Origin: Terebella lapidaria
Taxonomy: Eukaryota > Annelida > Polychaeta > Terebellida > Terebellidae
DNA: 64,000 nt
Assembly (NCBI GenBank): GCA_949152475.1
Contig: OX424562.1
Coordinates: 39,604,157 to 39,668,156 of the forward strand
Direction: 5' to 3'
Part shown: positions 49,314 to 60,780 of the stretch, one piece after another
Position numbering within the stretch: the first letter of the stretch is position 1
How the letters are laid out: each line of letters begins with the position of its first letter
The notes under the pieces: model-generated
What the model was told of the DNA's origin: nothing
The model's input: the letters and a program-made list of their open reading frames with translations, nothing else
The model's database searches: none
Made by a program: the position numbers and the translations under genes

Positions 49314-50975
49314 TTTCCTACTTTACACTGTGAAACTAGTCAGCCAATTGTCCCTAGAGACAGCCATAAACATACTTTGAATGGAATGATCTGTGGAATA
49401 TAGCTCAAATTATTCACGGTTTCTAGCATTCACCTACATCTACTCTTGTATGAAAAGTACCATTGTTAACATTTATGTATTGACCTATCCCTAGTACAGC
49501 TAGATTGTGACAGATAGACGCTTCATTGTTGTGATTTTTATTCCTGACCAGGTTTCGTGTTAGAATTTGATGGTGTCACAATGTGTCGTTTACCAAAGGG
49601 ATACAAATATAGAAGCTTTATCAGGAGATCTACTCGAGTGCATTGACGAGCAGTGACATCAAAAAGCATATATGTACAAAATATTGGTCGCATGAACCCT
49701 CGAAAAAACCTGTGTTTGCAATGGAATATTTCACATAGAAAATATATTACCCTGCATGTTCGTATAACTGAAATATCTTTTTTTTTACATGCCGAAACAA
49801 CAATTTGTGTGCTAAAATAAAGACATCGAAAATCAATATGCGCGTGTGGATCCATTCACAGAACATGCAGAGGCTTCTCTGTGGAGGGTTCAAGGGACCA
49901 TGACAAGCACCACCAAAACAATTGAACATTTGTTTAAACCTCCATATCACACCCCTCCACCCACTCACAGGTCGACATATTATTCACAACGAGTAAGATG
50001 TGACATTTAACCACACGTGACATAAGAGGCTCTATATTGCCACTTGGGACATAATCGGGATAACGCGCACGCTAGATCAGAATGGAGCTGTTCATATTAC
50101 GGAACGTCAAACGTGCCAAGGTCATCACTCAGTATTTGAATACAATAGCTATATGGCAATGCGTTTGAGCATTCAATACAGTTCAGTATGACATAGGCAA
50201 TATCAGTTACATATTGTACATATTGTATATACCTGTATATGAAACTCCCAAAGTTAAGCTGAAAGTCTCCAGTGATTTTATCTCATAACAGTGATTCAGA
50301 TCATTGGATCGACTGAGAGTGTCTATGTATGTATGTATTGGGTGAAATCATCTTGTTTAACTCTACCTCAATGAAAAATTTTGCACCTAATGGGATCATG
50401 AGACTTCCAACAACTTTCAATATTTTGTTATTAAGTAAATATTTCGTTTTTAATACATTGCGTTTTTATCCAAGCATTGAGCAAACTGGTGAAATATTGT
50501 TAATACCCAGAACTTTCATGCTTCACCTGTTTAATTCTTCATGAAATCTGGTGCCCTGATACCGCATTGATGGACCTCAGCTTTGGTTCAGCTACTGATT
50601 TGTGGCTGATCATGGCATGTACCTGAAGATCTGGGTCAGTACAAAAGCAAACATAAATCACATGTAAAATACCAGGCATTCTGAATATGTATAGGATAAA
50701 GAGAAAACCGTGGGTGTAGTTGCGGTGATATTACATGTTTATTATCAGGCTATCTGGACTAACATCAGGATAATTCCACACTGGCATACTCGTCCGTTGT
50801 TCATACTTCTATATGTCCATATGATGTACAAATACATATAGGTGTCCTTGTTTTTGACAATGGGTGGATTTTACACGGGTTCGATACAGTTCGTTGTATG
50901 TGGATCATCAAAAGGAAACAGCTGCATCAACTCCAGACAAAGCAATCCGTGGGCGGTGCGTGTGATAGGGTTGTG
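49314..50975. other. Gene-free stretch upstream of the C1q gene
   Basis: No coding frame is recognised. The distal end leads into the TATA box of the C1q transcription unit. Confidence 0.4.
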
Positions 50976-50983
50976 TATAAATA
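50976..50983 (+). promoter_or_regulatory. TATA box of the left C1q gene
   Basis: The motif tataaata lies about 30 bp before the predicted start of a short noncoding exon that ends at 51072 with cag then gtaaaa. The link to the coding exons rests on splice-site logic only. Confidence 0.5.
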
Positions 50984-51005
50984 CAGCCAGGGTAACATGG
51001 GATAG

Positions 51006-51072
51006 CCACAGACGACCAACCATTCCAGTCAACGTTCTTGTTGAAGCTTCCGTTCACAACACAACGCATCAG
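51006..51072 (+). other. Predicted 5' untranslated exon of the left C1q gene
   Basis: Start estimated from the TATA box; 3' end at the donor catcag then gtaaaata. The next acceptor would be tttcctacag at 52540-52549, giving an intron of about 1.48 kb (51073-52549) with no gene in it. Confidence 0.4.
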
Positions 51073-52568
51073 GTAAAATATTGCTGTTTATACACTCAGA
51101 AATTGCAAAAAAAAAATTAGTCCAAATGTTGACAGCATACACGACTTATAAATCAGCTGCTTACTGGCAAGACGTATTTGGGCTATAGCTCTTAAGGTAT
51201 CGCTGAGAATCGGTGTGAATCTTATTCAAGACAAGGAGGCAGATTCAATAGATGAGTCGGGAAATGGGCACACTTTCGTAGCGTACAATGGTTCAGTTTC
51301 ATGACTGTGGTTAGATAGCATACTAGTATCATGGAACAATAAAAGTGTATCGTTTGTTTAAAGTCATCCCAGCAGTAAGCACTGCTCAATCATATCAATG
51401 ACAACTGTTGCATTAACCATGATGGAAAAGGAAAATTAGGCGATATTGATATTATTTTCGTTGGGAGACGAATTGATTGATAGACGACAAGATTGATAGA
51501 CGACAATGTAGATAAATATGGAAGAATAGGGAATATCAGGGACTTGGAAGAGCATTCGATTGTTTGTGATATGATTTTGTTAACAAAATAGCATAGAATT
51601 TCAGTACAATCCTGAAACATTGAAACAATCATTCTGTACCGACAACAGAGCAGGGAGCCCATATGTTTCTTATGTTTAATGTAAGTATCTATCTATTACC
51701 ACCAATACAGTCGATTTGAGCTTTGGAATATTAGTGAATGTATCTCGATGCGGTAAGATATAGTTCAGGGTCAAAGCTCACGATGAGCCAATATGCTAAT
51801 CGCAATACAGTAAACTTGTAACACAATGAGAATCTGACATTTTCTCAGGTATAAAAGTTGACATGGACGAGAATGTAATGGCCCCAATCGATCATGTGAA
51901 AACTCCACAAGCCCTGTCGACACTGACAAAAACTGGTTCACCGGTCCAATAGAATAACCAATAACATATGACGCAATATTGTCGTGAAATACCATAATAT
52001 TTTGTTGACAACGGTGGAAGCGGCCAATATAAGTTACTACAGTTCAGTAAAAAACGTTACTGATTATATCTAATAAGTATCTGAAGTCTTTATTCCTTTT
52101 TCATCTGAAAATACTACATACATGCAAGTAACTGATGTGCGTATAACTACTGATTTGGTGTTTTGTTCCACCTCAACAATATACATTTCATATATTTTGA
52201 TGAGCTAGAATGATGAATTAATATGGAACAGTTGCAATGCGATGACAAATCGTTGATATCAAACTCAATAAATTTTGCCAAACCCTCTGCTGGTGATTGG
52301 AATTCGTTCTATATCTATCTATATAGCGGATTTTGTTTTGGAATTCTCATGGAATTTCTCATGAAATTATTATTATTAATTAAATGATAGCTGTGACGAA
52401 TTGTTACACAATCACCAATCTGCATAGAGAATCTCATACACCATTTGGTCATGTGCATTTCAATGCATAGGGCTACGTGTGAATTCCATTTTAAGAACGT
52501 TTTAGCCACCTGGTTTTAATGTGTGTGTTATACTATCATTTTCCTACAGGCAGTTGTATACATTCAGC

Positions 52569-53246
52569 ATGTCGATCCTCACTCTAACGCCACTGTTGGT
52601 CCTTGCTTGTCTTGTCATCCGCAATGAAGGTACGTGGTCCATGCTAAATTTTGATACATATATCGCATATGTAGTCCTATATGTGTGTACAAGTTACACT
52701 AAACTTGCCTTACTATGTGCTACAATAAGCCCTCGTTCATAACTTAAGCCTTCGTTCATAACACTTATTAAATGGGCTCATGCATGGTGGTAGTTTATGT
52801 TGATATTATTTCCAGCGGCTTGCGCATCTGGACGGTCATCCTTCCATGCGAGGTGTACAGCCCATACAGGTTCTGACCAAGGTAAACGGGTCGTTTTCTC
52901 CCAGGTTCAGCACAACATAGGTTGTGGTGGGACCCCCGACTACAGCCCTGATGCGGTCCAATACACGGCTCCTGTACAAGGAGTGTACCAGTTCTCCCTA
53001 CTTATGGCTGGTCGAGAATACACGGTGAACCTCTACACGCTTGTCGAATCCAACCAGTTGGCGACTTTGGGCAGGATCAAGTCAATGACTGGCAAAGTCT
53101 ACGTCGACACGAAGAGCTTCAGTACTACAATAAAACTGAATGCCGGGCAGACAGTCTGGGCGGAGACTCGATACCACCCCTATGCTATAGATTGTAGCAG
53201 TACCACTCCCTGTGTATTCAGTGGCTCCCTGCTGTATGAGATCTAA
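52569..53246 (+). CDS. Secreted C1q-domain protein, left copy (two coding exons)
   Basis: Coding exons 52569-52629 and 52816-53246, joined in phase 1. Donor aag then gtacgt; acceptor tatttccag. The product is 163 residues. MSILTLTPLLVLACLVIRNE is a signal peptide. The rest is a single globular C1q head: FSQVQHNIG, YTAPVQGVYQFSLLM, a central strand region, INAGQTVW-like TIKLNAGQTVWAE, and the C-terminal FSGSLLYEI. No collagen region is present, so it is of the secreted globular-head type, which in marine invertebrates is a large family of extracellular pattern-recognition lectin-like proteins. Four or more cysteines could form disulfides. A polyadenylation signal follows at 53280. A second nearly identical copy lies inverted at 63931-63498. 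The fold call is secure; the ligand is unknown. Confidence 0.88.
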
Positions 53247-53279
53247 GGTCTCTGATAAAGGACGCATTGTCGTTTGTTG

Positions 53280-53285
53280 AATAAA
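53280..53285 (+). terminator. Polyadenylation signal of the left C1q gene
   Basis: AATAAA 34 bp after the stop codon. Confidence 0.75.
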
Positions 53286-53328
53286 CTTATTGCATCAGAT
53301 TCATGTGCTTTAGGGTTTGCTCTTTTCG

Positions 53329-53356
53329 ATCAATCAATCAATCAATCAATCAATCA
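53329..53356. repeat. (ATCA)n microsatellite, left arm
   Basis: About six caat units here. The matching site in the right arm (63380-63422) has about ten units, one of the largest differences between the arms. Confidence 0.9.
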
Positions 53357-53827
53357 GGTTTATTTCTGAACTACAGGGGATCCCCGTATTTAAGCCCTGG
53401 GGTTATAATTGGGGAAAGGGTGTTGTGTTGAATGAAATTTAACTCCATATATAAGCCCATGGGCTTATATTTGGGGAATAATCATTTTACGACTTTTATT
53501 TTGCACGCTCGAACTTACAATGGAGGTGTAAGTTCCTCTCAAGTGTAAATTATCACAATGTCTCGTTTTCCATTCCGTACATGTAACTGGTCAGTGCACT
53601 GTACATAACACGCTCACTCCCAGGGTCAAGGACATTTTTGTTTTTGTTTTGAACATTGTTGTGTGGAAGGGTGTGAATTTGTGAGATGAGTCGAATTAGA
53701 AGCTGCGACCTGAAATGCTCGTTGTATGAATAATCATTCCGTCAATTGCATAGGACCATTTTTTTTGTGCATTGCCAAACCCTCATACATATTGGTATGC
53801 TAGAATCATGTTTGTTCGTTTTGTGCT

Positions 53828-54206
53828 GTGGGTGGAGCAACGGGAACTGGGACATCATTGAATCACCGTTTGATAATGGCTAATGATCGCGAGGATGTGG
53901 CTGGCACTGACATCATTCGCAATTCTGAATACGTTTATAATGTGTCTGACTATTGGTGTGACAATGACACAGACTCACCTCTTACTACCCATGGTGACAG
54001 TAAATATTATGATCCAGAAGAGGCTATCAAGGTCCTTGGAGCAACAAAATCAAATATTTCGTATTTTCACTTGAACTGCAGAAGTTTGTCTGCTAATTGG
54101 GAATCTTTTACAGAACTCATAAATGAAATATCATGCGAATCTTTTCAATTTGATTTTATCGGTATCAGTGAAGCTTCTGAATGCAGTAGAGATACCAGAT
54201 TGTCCT
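53828..54206 (+). pseudogene. LINE endonuclease N-terminus, left arm
   Basis: A frame with SNISYFHLNCRSLSANWESF and DFIGISEASE, the start of an apurinic-type (APE) endonuclease domain of non-LTR retrotransposons. The preceding 60 or so residues are acidic and unrecognised. The frame is cut by the gypsy element at 54207. Beyond the gypsy element comes about 1 kb of unrelated sequence before the endonuclease continues at about 60781. The fragment is inactive. Confidence 0.75.
54202..54206 (+). repeat. Target-site duplication gtcct, left
   Basis: gtcct directly precedes the 5' LTR and is repeated at 59790-59794 directly after the 3' LTR. The empty site in the right arm has a single copy. Confidence 0.95.
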
Positions 54207-54396
54207 TGTTGTATCACACATGCAATAAACTCTAACGCCCGGTCTATACAGTGTATGTCTTTACATCAGCTCAAATTGTTCACTGGAGCGTTACACTCCT
54301 GCCTATATATATGTCCACTGGTCATTCAATAAACTCTCTTTCTGTATGCTCACTGACCATGCGTCTTGTCGTAATTACACACTGCACGACATAACA
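54207..54396 (+). mobile_element. Ty3/gypsy 5' LTR (190 bp)
   Basis: Begins tgttgtatcac, ends cgacataaca. It contains a tatatata stretch and AATAAA (attcaataaac). It appears identical, base for base, to the 3' LTR at 59600-59789. Confidence 0.95.
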
Positions 54397-54400
54397 AATG

Positions 54401-54411
54401 TGGCGACGAGG
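54401..54411 (+). promoter_or_regulatory. Primer-binding-site candidate of the gypsy element
   Basis: tggcgacgagg begins 4 bp after the 5' LTR. Its TGG complements the CCA end of a tRNA. The tRNA was not identified. Confidence 0.6.
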
Positions 54412-57350
54412 ATGTCGAACTTACAGCAAATACAACCATTTCTGCCAGAGCCAGGCGAACTTACAGTGCCTTGGAAGCAATGGAAATCAAGTTTTGAAAA
54501 TTATTTGTTAGCGACGGGCGGTACAGATTATGCAGCTGAAAGAAAGAAGGCGCTCTTGCTTCATTGTCTCGGTATTGAGGGCCAGAGAATTTTTGCGACG
54601 TTGCCGGAACGTGACTCGCCGCCGGTGGATGCAACTGCCTACGACAACGCACTGCACGTGCTAGAGCAACATTTTCTGCCGCAAGTGAATGTTGCTGCAG
54701 AACGTTACCGGTTCCGACAAAGGGCACAGAACTCTGGTGAGTCCATCGACCAGTATGTGACAGCGTTGCGTTACCTCAGTGCTAATTGTGATTTCGGCGA
54801 CAAACTGGACGAAATGATTCGAGACCAAATCATTGAGAAGACATCAATTTCCCGTGTACGTGAGCGTCTGTTGATGGAGACGGGTCTCACCTTAACCAAG
54901 ACTCTTGACATTGCTAAGCGTATTGAAGAGGCGCTAAAAGAATCCAGAGCTATCTGTAACGCTCAGTCTTCCTCCAATGCCCCGACGGTGAACCGTGTCT
55001 CATCTTACCACGACAAGTCTAACCCGCGCGCTAGACGTGGTGCTGCAAGTGCAGGTTTCAAGAGTTCCAGGGGTGCACGCAGGGGTCAGTGTTACCGCTG
55101 TGGTTCTAGTGACCACTACGCCGACGACGCATCCTGTGAGGCACGCGACAAGCGCTGTGGGAAGTGTTCCAGACGTGGACATTTTGCTCGAGTTTGCCGC
55201 AGTCGCGGTAATGGTTCCAACGCGAGGGGTGGACGACGGGACGTTCACCACGTGACTACTTCGCGCGATACTGCCGACGTCGTAACTGATGACGACTACT
55301 GTCTCGACGTGTTCATGACCGGGTCCACGCAGGCGAGAACCAAGCCTGTGTACGTCACCATTCAAGTCAACGGCGTGGATCTCAGGGTGATGGTCGACAC
55401 CGGGTCGGGCGCTACGCTTCTCTCGCAGACAGTTTTCAACCGGCACTTCCTCCCTGAGGCGCTGAGTCTTCCGCCGTCTGACGTTAAGCTGTCGTCTTAC
55501 ACGGAGCATCCCATCGACGTGATCGGGTGTTTGAAGTGCAATGTTGCGTATAATGAGCGATCTACTGTTGCAAATATGTATGTTGTGAAAGGTGCTACGT
55601 GTATTCTAGGTAGAGATCTGGTAAACGCGCTCAAAATGCAAATTGACGGAACTACGATGTCGTGTAATACAGTGGAGAATGATTGTTATGTGATCGAGCA
55701 GAATGATGTAAATGTACCAGATATTGCTAAGCCGTATGTGAATCTGTTCGTTGAAGACCCTGAATTGTCGTGTATCAAAGGTTTTGTTCACCGGGTTAAG
55801 GTGAATGAAAATGTGCTTCCCATGCAGCAAAAGTTACGTAGATTGCCGTTTTCAGTTCGGGACCAAGTTTCAGCCGAGTTACAAAGGCTAGAAAGTATGG
55901 GAGTCATTGAGCGTATCGACTCTTCCGAATGGGTATCGCCTGTGGTTGTGTCATGGAAAAAGTCAGGGAAACTCAGATTGTGTGTAGATTTACGCCAAGC
56001 AAACAGAGCAGTTATTCCTGATCGGTTTCCTTTGCCCAATATCAATGAGTTGTTGAGTGAGCTAAGGAATTCTAGTGTATTTTCTCAGTTAGATTTGGCG
56101 TCAGCTTACCATCAGTTGGCTTTACATCCGGATTCTAGGTACCTGACCGCGTTTATCACACACGAGGGACTATACCAGTATAAACGTGTATGTTTCGGAC
56201 TTTCTTCAGCGCCTAGCGCATTTCAGAAGGTTATGAGTTCGATTTGTTCTGGTTTGAAAGGAGTTCAGTGTTATCTTGACGACGTTATTATAAGTGGTAG
56301 GTCTCAGGCCGAACATGACAGGAATCTGAAGGCGGTGTTAGCTAGGTTTCAGGCCCATGGAGTCAAATTGAATCACGACAAGTGTAAATTTAGCCAGTCG
56401 ACCCTTCATGTACTAGGTCATACTATCAGTGATCATGGTATTAGTGCTGATGAGAAGCTCCAGGCAATTGTTGATGCATCGGTTCCGAAAGATGAGAAGG
56501 CGTTGAAGTCTCTCTTAGGCCTTGCTGGGTATTTCTCCAAGTATATTCGTAATTATGCCGACCTTGTAGAGCCCCTCAGAGCGTTGATACGGAAAGGTTC
56601 TACATTTCAATGGTCCGGTGAGGCTCAGGCAAGTTTTGAACGGTTGAAACAGGCCCTAAAAAATGCTCCTACATTAGCTATGTTTGATCCGGATTGTGAG
56701 CTAATGGTTACTTGTGATGCATCTGCGTATGGCTTGGGCGCCGTTTTGAGTCAGTGTAAGAATGGTAAGGAAGAAATTGTTGTTTGTGCTTCACGCACGT
56801 TGTCCGACGCTGAAACTCGCTATTCTGTCGGTGAGAAAGAAGCACTCGCTTGTGTATGGGCGTGTGAAAAGTGGAACACTTATCTCTGGGGTCGCAAGTT
56901 TGTATTACGTACTGACCACCAGGCGTTAGTAACGTTACTGGGAAAAACTAACGAAAAACAGTCGATGCGCATATCTCGATGGGCCGCACGATTGATGAAG
57001 TATGATTATGTGGTACAGTACAAACGTGGTGAAGAAAATGTTGTAGCCGATTGTTTGTCTAGGTTGCCAACTGAAGCGGATAGCATCGACTATGATGAAG
57101 ATGATGAAGTTATATGTAGTATTGTTGTGAACTCTATGAATGCCAGTGTTTCCCGTGATGTATTGTTCCAAGCGATCCAGAACGATGATGTTCTTTGTCG
57201 GATCAAAATTGCTGTACAAAATGGGTGGTGTAATGTTAAAATCGATGAGGATATGAGGCCATACTTTTTGGTGAGAGATGCTTTGTGCGTTTGTGATGAT
57301 GTAATCATGAAGGGTGACAAAATTGTGGTTCCGAGAGAACTCGCATCTAA
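54412..57350 (+). CDS. Gypsy Gag-Pol, first part: Gag, protease, RT, RNase H
   Basis: Single open frame from ATG 54412 (chosen because it follows the primer site; an earlier ATG lies in the LTR). In order: Gag; two zinc knuckles (from residue 227, CYRCG then CGKCSRRGHFARVC); aspartic protease with VDTGSGATLLS (catalytic Asp about residue 329); reverse transcriptase with LRLCVDLRQANR, FSQLDLASAYHQL and YLDD (about residue 621); RNase H with CDASAYGLGAVLS (Asp about residue 769) and TDHQALVTLL. No stop occurs before 57350, where a MITE interrupts the frame. The protein would form particles and copy the RNA to DNA in the cytoplasm. Every catalytic motif checked is intact, which points to a young insertion. 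Confidence 0.93.
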
Positions 57351-58356
57351 GGCCACACCAATATATAGAGTTGGTCGATGGAATCGCCGCCCCTGAAAAT
57401 TCATTCTGAAAATTTCGGTAAAAAAAATCGCCGCACCTATTTTGAGCTAATAAAATCCATCGACAGCTTAGTTTTTGCCCCAAATCAAAATCACAGTCTG
57501 TTCTCACCCGAATGGTTGTCAAAAACCGCATTTAAAGAGCCAGTATCGATATTTTCCCGAGGCACTGTTTGAATCATAATATGCCAATACTGCACAGGAT
57601 CACCCTTGAGCGGAAAATATCAGCATTTTAGGGCGGGTCTTTCTGGCGTGAAATGTTGATATACATGATTTTAACATAATGCATGTATATCTCAATACCA
57701 AAAATCTTCCAGAGCTTAACAAATAGTATCTTGCGATAGATCATTCTTCTGCAATTCATAGGTATATATATCTGCCTATAGTTATCTGAATACAGCAGGA
57801 CAACTTGGATTTCTACTGCAATATTTTAGACAAAATTTAATTGCAGCAGTAATTAACATGACATAAACATGACATGACATGGAATTCAACATGACACATT
57901 AAAAACTGAGTCTGTTCACAAATTGCCACTATTTACTGTGAAAAAAATGGCACGGAATACATATTGAATTGTTCACCTACCAAGAGTTAACCATACATCC
58001 TTGATATATAGACGGGTTAAGGGAAAAAGAACAGCTTATTTGGTCCAAATGACCATATTTTCCGCCAATTTGACCAATTTGATTTTTCAAGGTCATGAAA
58101 GCTGGAATACGATATCAAATAAGCGGAAAATACATAATTTATCAACTGAAATAAAAACCCTCGCACGAATATTGGCAATCTTATTTCCAAAGACAAAATT
58201 TTTCAGTAAAAAAAAATATATCGCTCGTACCATTTTTAAGAAGAAAATTTCCAAAGACAGAAAATTTAATATTAAATATAAAAAAAAATCGCTCGCACGT
58301 ACGATTTTTTTCGGACAAAAATCCATAGACCAACTTTATATATTGGCGTGGCCTAA
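57348..58356. mobile_element. Harbinger-like MITE (1,003 bp) inside the gypsy pol
   Basis: The element at 57351-58353 has inverted ends starting ggccacaccaatatatagag and, on the other side, the complement of the same with four mismatches over about 33 bp. It is flanked by the 3-bp duplication taa (57348-57350, 58354-58356). A 3-bp TWA-type duplication is typical of PIF/Harbinger. It codes for nothing recognisable. The gypsy reading frame is in register on the two sides once the element and one taa are discounted, so the host ORF was intact when it was hit. Confidence 0.88.
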
Positions 58357-59470
58357 GTTTGTACATTTAGCACACGAGTCGCACCAAGGCATGACTCGCA
58401 CTAAGCAGCGATTACGAGAGTTGTATTGGTGGCCCAAAATGGATGTCGAAGTCGAGAATGTTGTTCGGTCTTGCAATGTATGTCAGAGGAATGACAAAAC
58501 TGGTAGAACGCATTTTGCTCCACTAAAACCTATACAGTTCCCGGATAGGCCATGGAGTAAACTAGCTATTGACATCATTGGTCCGTTTGAGAGGGCACCA
58601 CTAAGTTGTAAATACGCTGTAACACTAGTAGACTACTATAGCAAGTGGCCTGAGGTTGGATTTATGTCCACCATAACCTCGTTGTCTGTAATCACATTTC
58701 TCAGGCGTGTATTTTGTCGTGAAGGGTTACCTGATGAAATTGTCACCGACAATGGCCTGCAGTTCAAGTCCAGAGAGTTCGAGGAGTACCTCAGTGACCG
58801 CTGTATAAAACACACTTGCTCTACAGTATACTATCCACAGTCTAATGGTGCCGTAGAAAGGTTCAATCGTGTAATTAAAAACACTGTACAAAATGCACTA
58901 TTCACAGATAAGCCATGGAAACGTTATGTGGAATCATTTCTCGGTATTTATCGAGCAACTCCCCATGCTATCACCGGTGAATCGCCGTCATTACTTCTAC
59001 ATGGTAGAAAGATGAAAACTAAATTGAATGTGTCATGTGGTGGAGCGGTGTCTGTCAATGATAAGGTCGATCAGAAGGTCAAACGGAGAGTAGACGACAA
59101 GCAGACGAAGTATAAGTTATATACAGATCAGAAGCGATCAGCGAGGTATCAGAACATCAGAGTTGGTGACTGGGTAAGAGTTAAGAGGTCTGGTTTTGTT
59201 CGGAAGGGAGAAACACGTTACTCTGATCCAGTACAGATCCAGCGTCAGATCAGCCGACATTCGTTTGTCACGAGTGATGGTAGGAAGTGGAACGTCAGTA
59301 AATTGTCAAAGTGTCCACCTGTAGCTACACGTAACGAACATCATGACGATTTCGATGTACATGTGGATAGCAGGGTTGAGGAAAGTGATGTTCAGGTTCC
59401 AGAAATTCCACTAAGGCGGAGTCAGCGGGAGCGAAGGGCCCCGAGATGGCTTCATGATTATGTTCGGTAA
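58357..59470 (+). CDS. Gypsy Pol, last part: integrase
   Basis: Continues the polyprotein after the MITE. It has a zinc-binding HHCC region (LAHESHQG ... CNVCQ), the DDE catalytic core with Asp in DIIGPF (58571), Asp in VTDNG (58748) and Glu in AVERFNR (58856), with the second and third acidic residues spaced 36 apart (D,35-E). A C-terminal basic tail ends LRRSQRERRAPRWLHDYVR. It inserts the cDNA into chromatin. It is preceded by MITE sequence that happens to stay open back to 58001, but that part is not gypsy. Confidence 0.92.
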
Positions 59471-59586
59471 AAAAAAAAAATACTGGTAAAATTCAGTGGT
59501 TGCATACATACATATATACATTGACCGTATATTTATAGGAGTCACTTGTAAAAAATTGTATCAAATAGTAAAGTAATAATTTTGTC

Positions 59587-59597
59587 AAAAAGGGAAA
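59587..59597 (+). promoter_or_regulatory. Polypurine tract of the gypsy element
   Basis: aaaaagggaaa immediately before the 3' LTR, the expected primer for plus-strand DNA. Confidence 0.75.
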
Positions 59598-59599
59598 TA

Positions 59600-59789
59600 T
59601 GTTGTATCACACATGCAATAAACTCTAACGCCCGGTCTATACAGTGTATGTCTTTACATCAGCTCAAATTGTTCACTGGAGCGTTACACTCCTGCCTATA
59701 TATATGTCCACTGGTCATTCAATAAACTCTCTTTCTGTATGCTCACTGACCATGCGTCTTGTCGTAATTACACACTGCACGACATAACA
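59600..59789 (+). mobile_element. Ty3/gypsy 3' LTR (190 bp)
   Basis: Appears identical to the 5' LTR. Followed by the target copy gtcct at 59790-59794. Confidence 0.95.
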
Positions 59790-59794
59790 GTCCT

Positions 59795-60780
59795 TAAGGA
59801 TGCTTATCAGTCAGGATCCATGCCTTGTCAGCAGAATTCTGGTAAGTTTGGTTTGGCTTATAACTCCGCAGTTTGGTAATGGATTGCTCTGAAATTTGTT
59901 GTGTAGGTTCTATCCATGATTACAGGGCTTGTCCAATGGCCAGATGGAAGACCCAGTTGATATTCATACATATCCTGAACGTTATACACCGCCAATCAAA
60001 TGCAACTTACATAGAAAACAGACAGCGTTTTAGGGTACAGTTTCTTGACTATGGTTGGATTACATATCATAGAACAAAAACCTACTGCCCGTTTTGGGAT
60101 TTACCTCAACACTTGATGGGAGTTTGATGGTCAACATAGCATGGTATATATTATCCGCACTGAAAATACACTGAGCAAAAGAAATTGATTGTCAATCGCA
60201 TTAATAACGTGTTTATCCGTTGGCATTGTAAGCTCAACCGCAAACTACATCAGGAATTCAGCGACTCTAATATTTTCTAAATGCAGTATAGAACCAAAAT
60301 CACAACAACTCTCACTACAACGTTCTCGACAGCTGAGCATTGACGGTATTTGCCATACCAATAATCCGCTGATCTGTACTTAGCGCTTCACTGAGCAGCG
60401 GTACAAGACATGTTCATGGGATCACAATAGATATACACATTTGCACATCAATTTGACATGATTATCGATGGGATACCTAAAATGTGAGGGTAGGTTATTG
60501 ATCACGGACATGTGCACTAACTGCAGTTAAGAAAAAAAAAACACCCTGTAATGCTTCGTGTACGCAACGTAAGTTACATTTGTTCAAGCAGCATTCAACT
60601 CCATTCATATTCTAATTTATCAGTGAAATCTTCAATCTGTTCTTCGCGTCAGCTTCATAGATGTATACAGAATATATATTCCAAATTTCATGTGAGTTTT
60701 TTATGAAACGGCCGAGATATGAACCAAAATGGTTCGTGGTATGAAACCATTGAAATTACGTGGATCGTGCTCGATACCCA
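59795..60780. other. About 1-kb insertion in the LINE endonuclease, origin unknown
   Basis: Separates the two halves of the LINE endonuclease (the left half ends at about 54206/59797, the right half resumes with GYHDLL at 60781). The first 376 bp are present in both arms of the inverted duplication, so it predates that event. An 84-codon frame at 59873-60127 recurs in the right arm (62457-62203) but is unrecognised. No inverted ends were found; tta occurs at both junctions. Confidence 0.5.

Larger units (their letters stand above)
52747..60170 (+). repeat. Left arm of a large inverted duplication
   Basis: 52747-54206 plus 59795-60170 (about 1,836 bp of host sequence) match the reverse complement of 62160-64000 with only scattered substitutions and a microsatellite length difference. 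The arm continues left beyond what can be compared, because its partner leaves the window at 64000. The gypsy element at 54207-59789, with one copy of its target duplication, is the only large difference. The inner breakpoint is after gaaaataca. Confidence 0.95.

Noticed and set aside
49538..49968. 105- and 73-codon minus frames
   Set aside because: No recognisable motif, overlapping in different frames, in AT-rich sequence.
54346..54411. Earlier ATG of the gypsy polyprotein
   Set aside because: It lies within the 5' LTR and ahead of the primer-binding site. The ATG at 54412 is the natural start.
58001..58353. N-terminal extension of the integrase frame
   Set aside because: This part is MITE sequence that happens to stay open. 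The gypsy protein resumes after the target duplication at 58354-58356.
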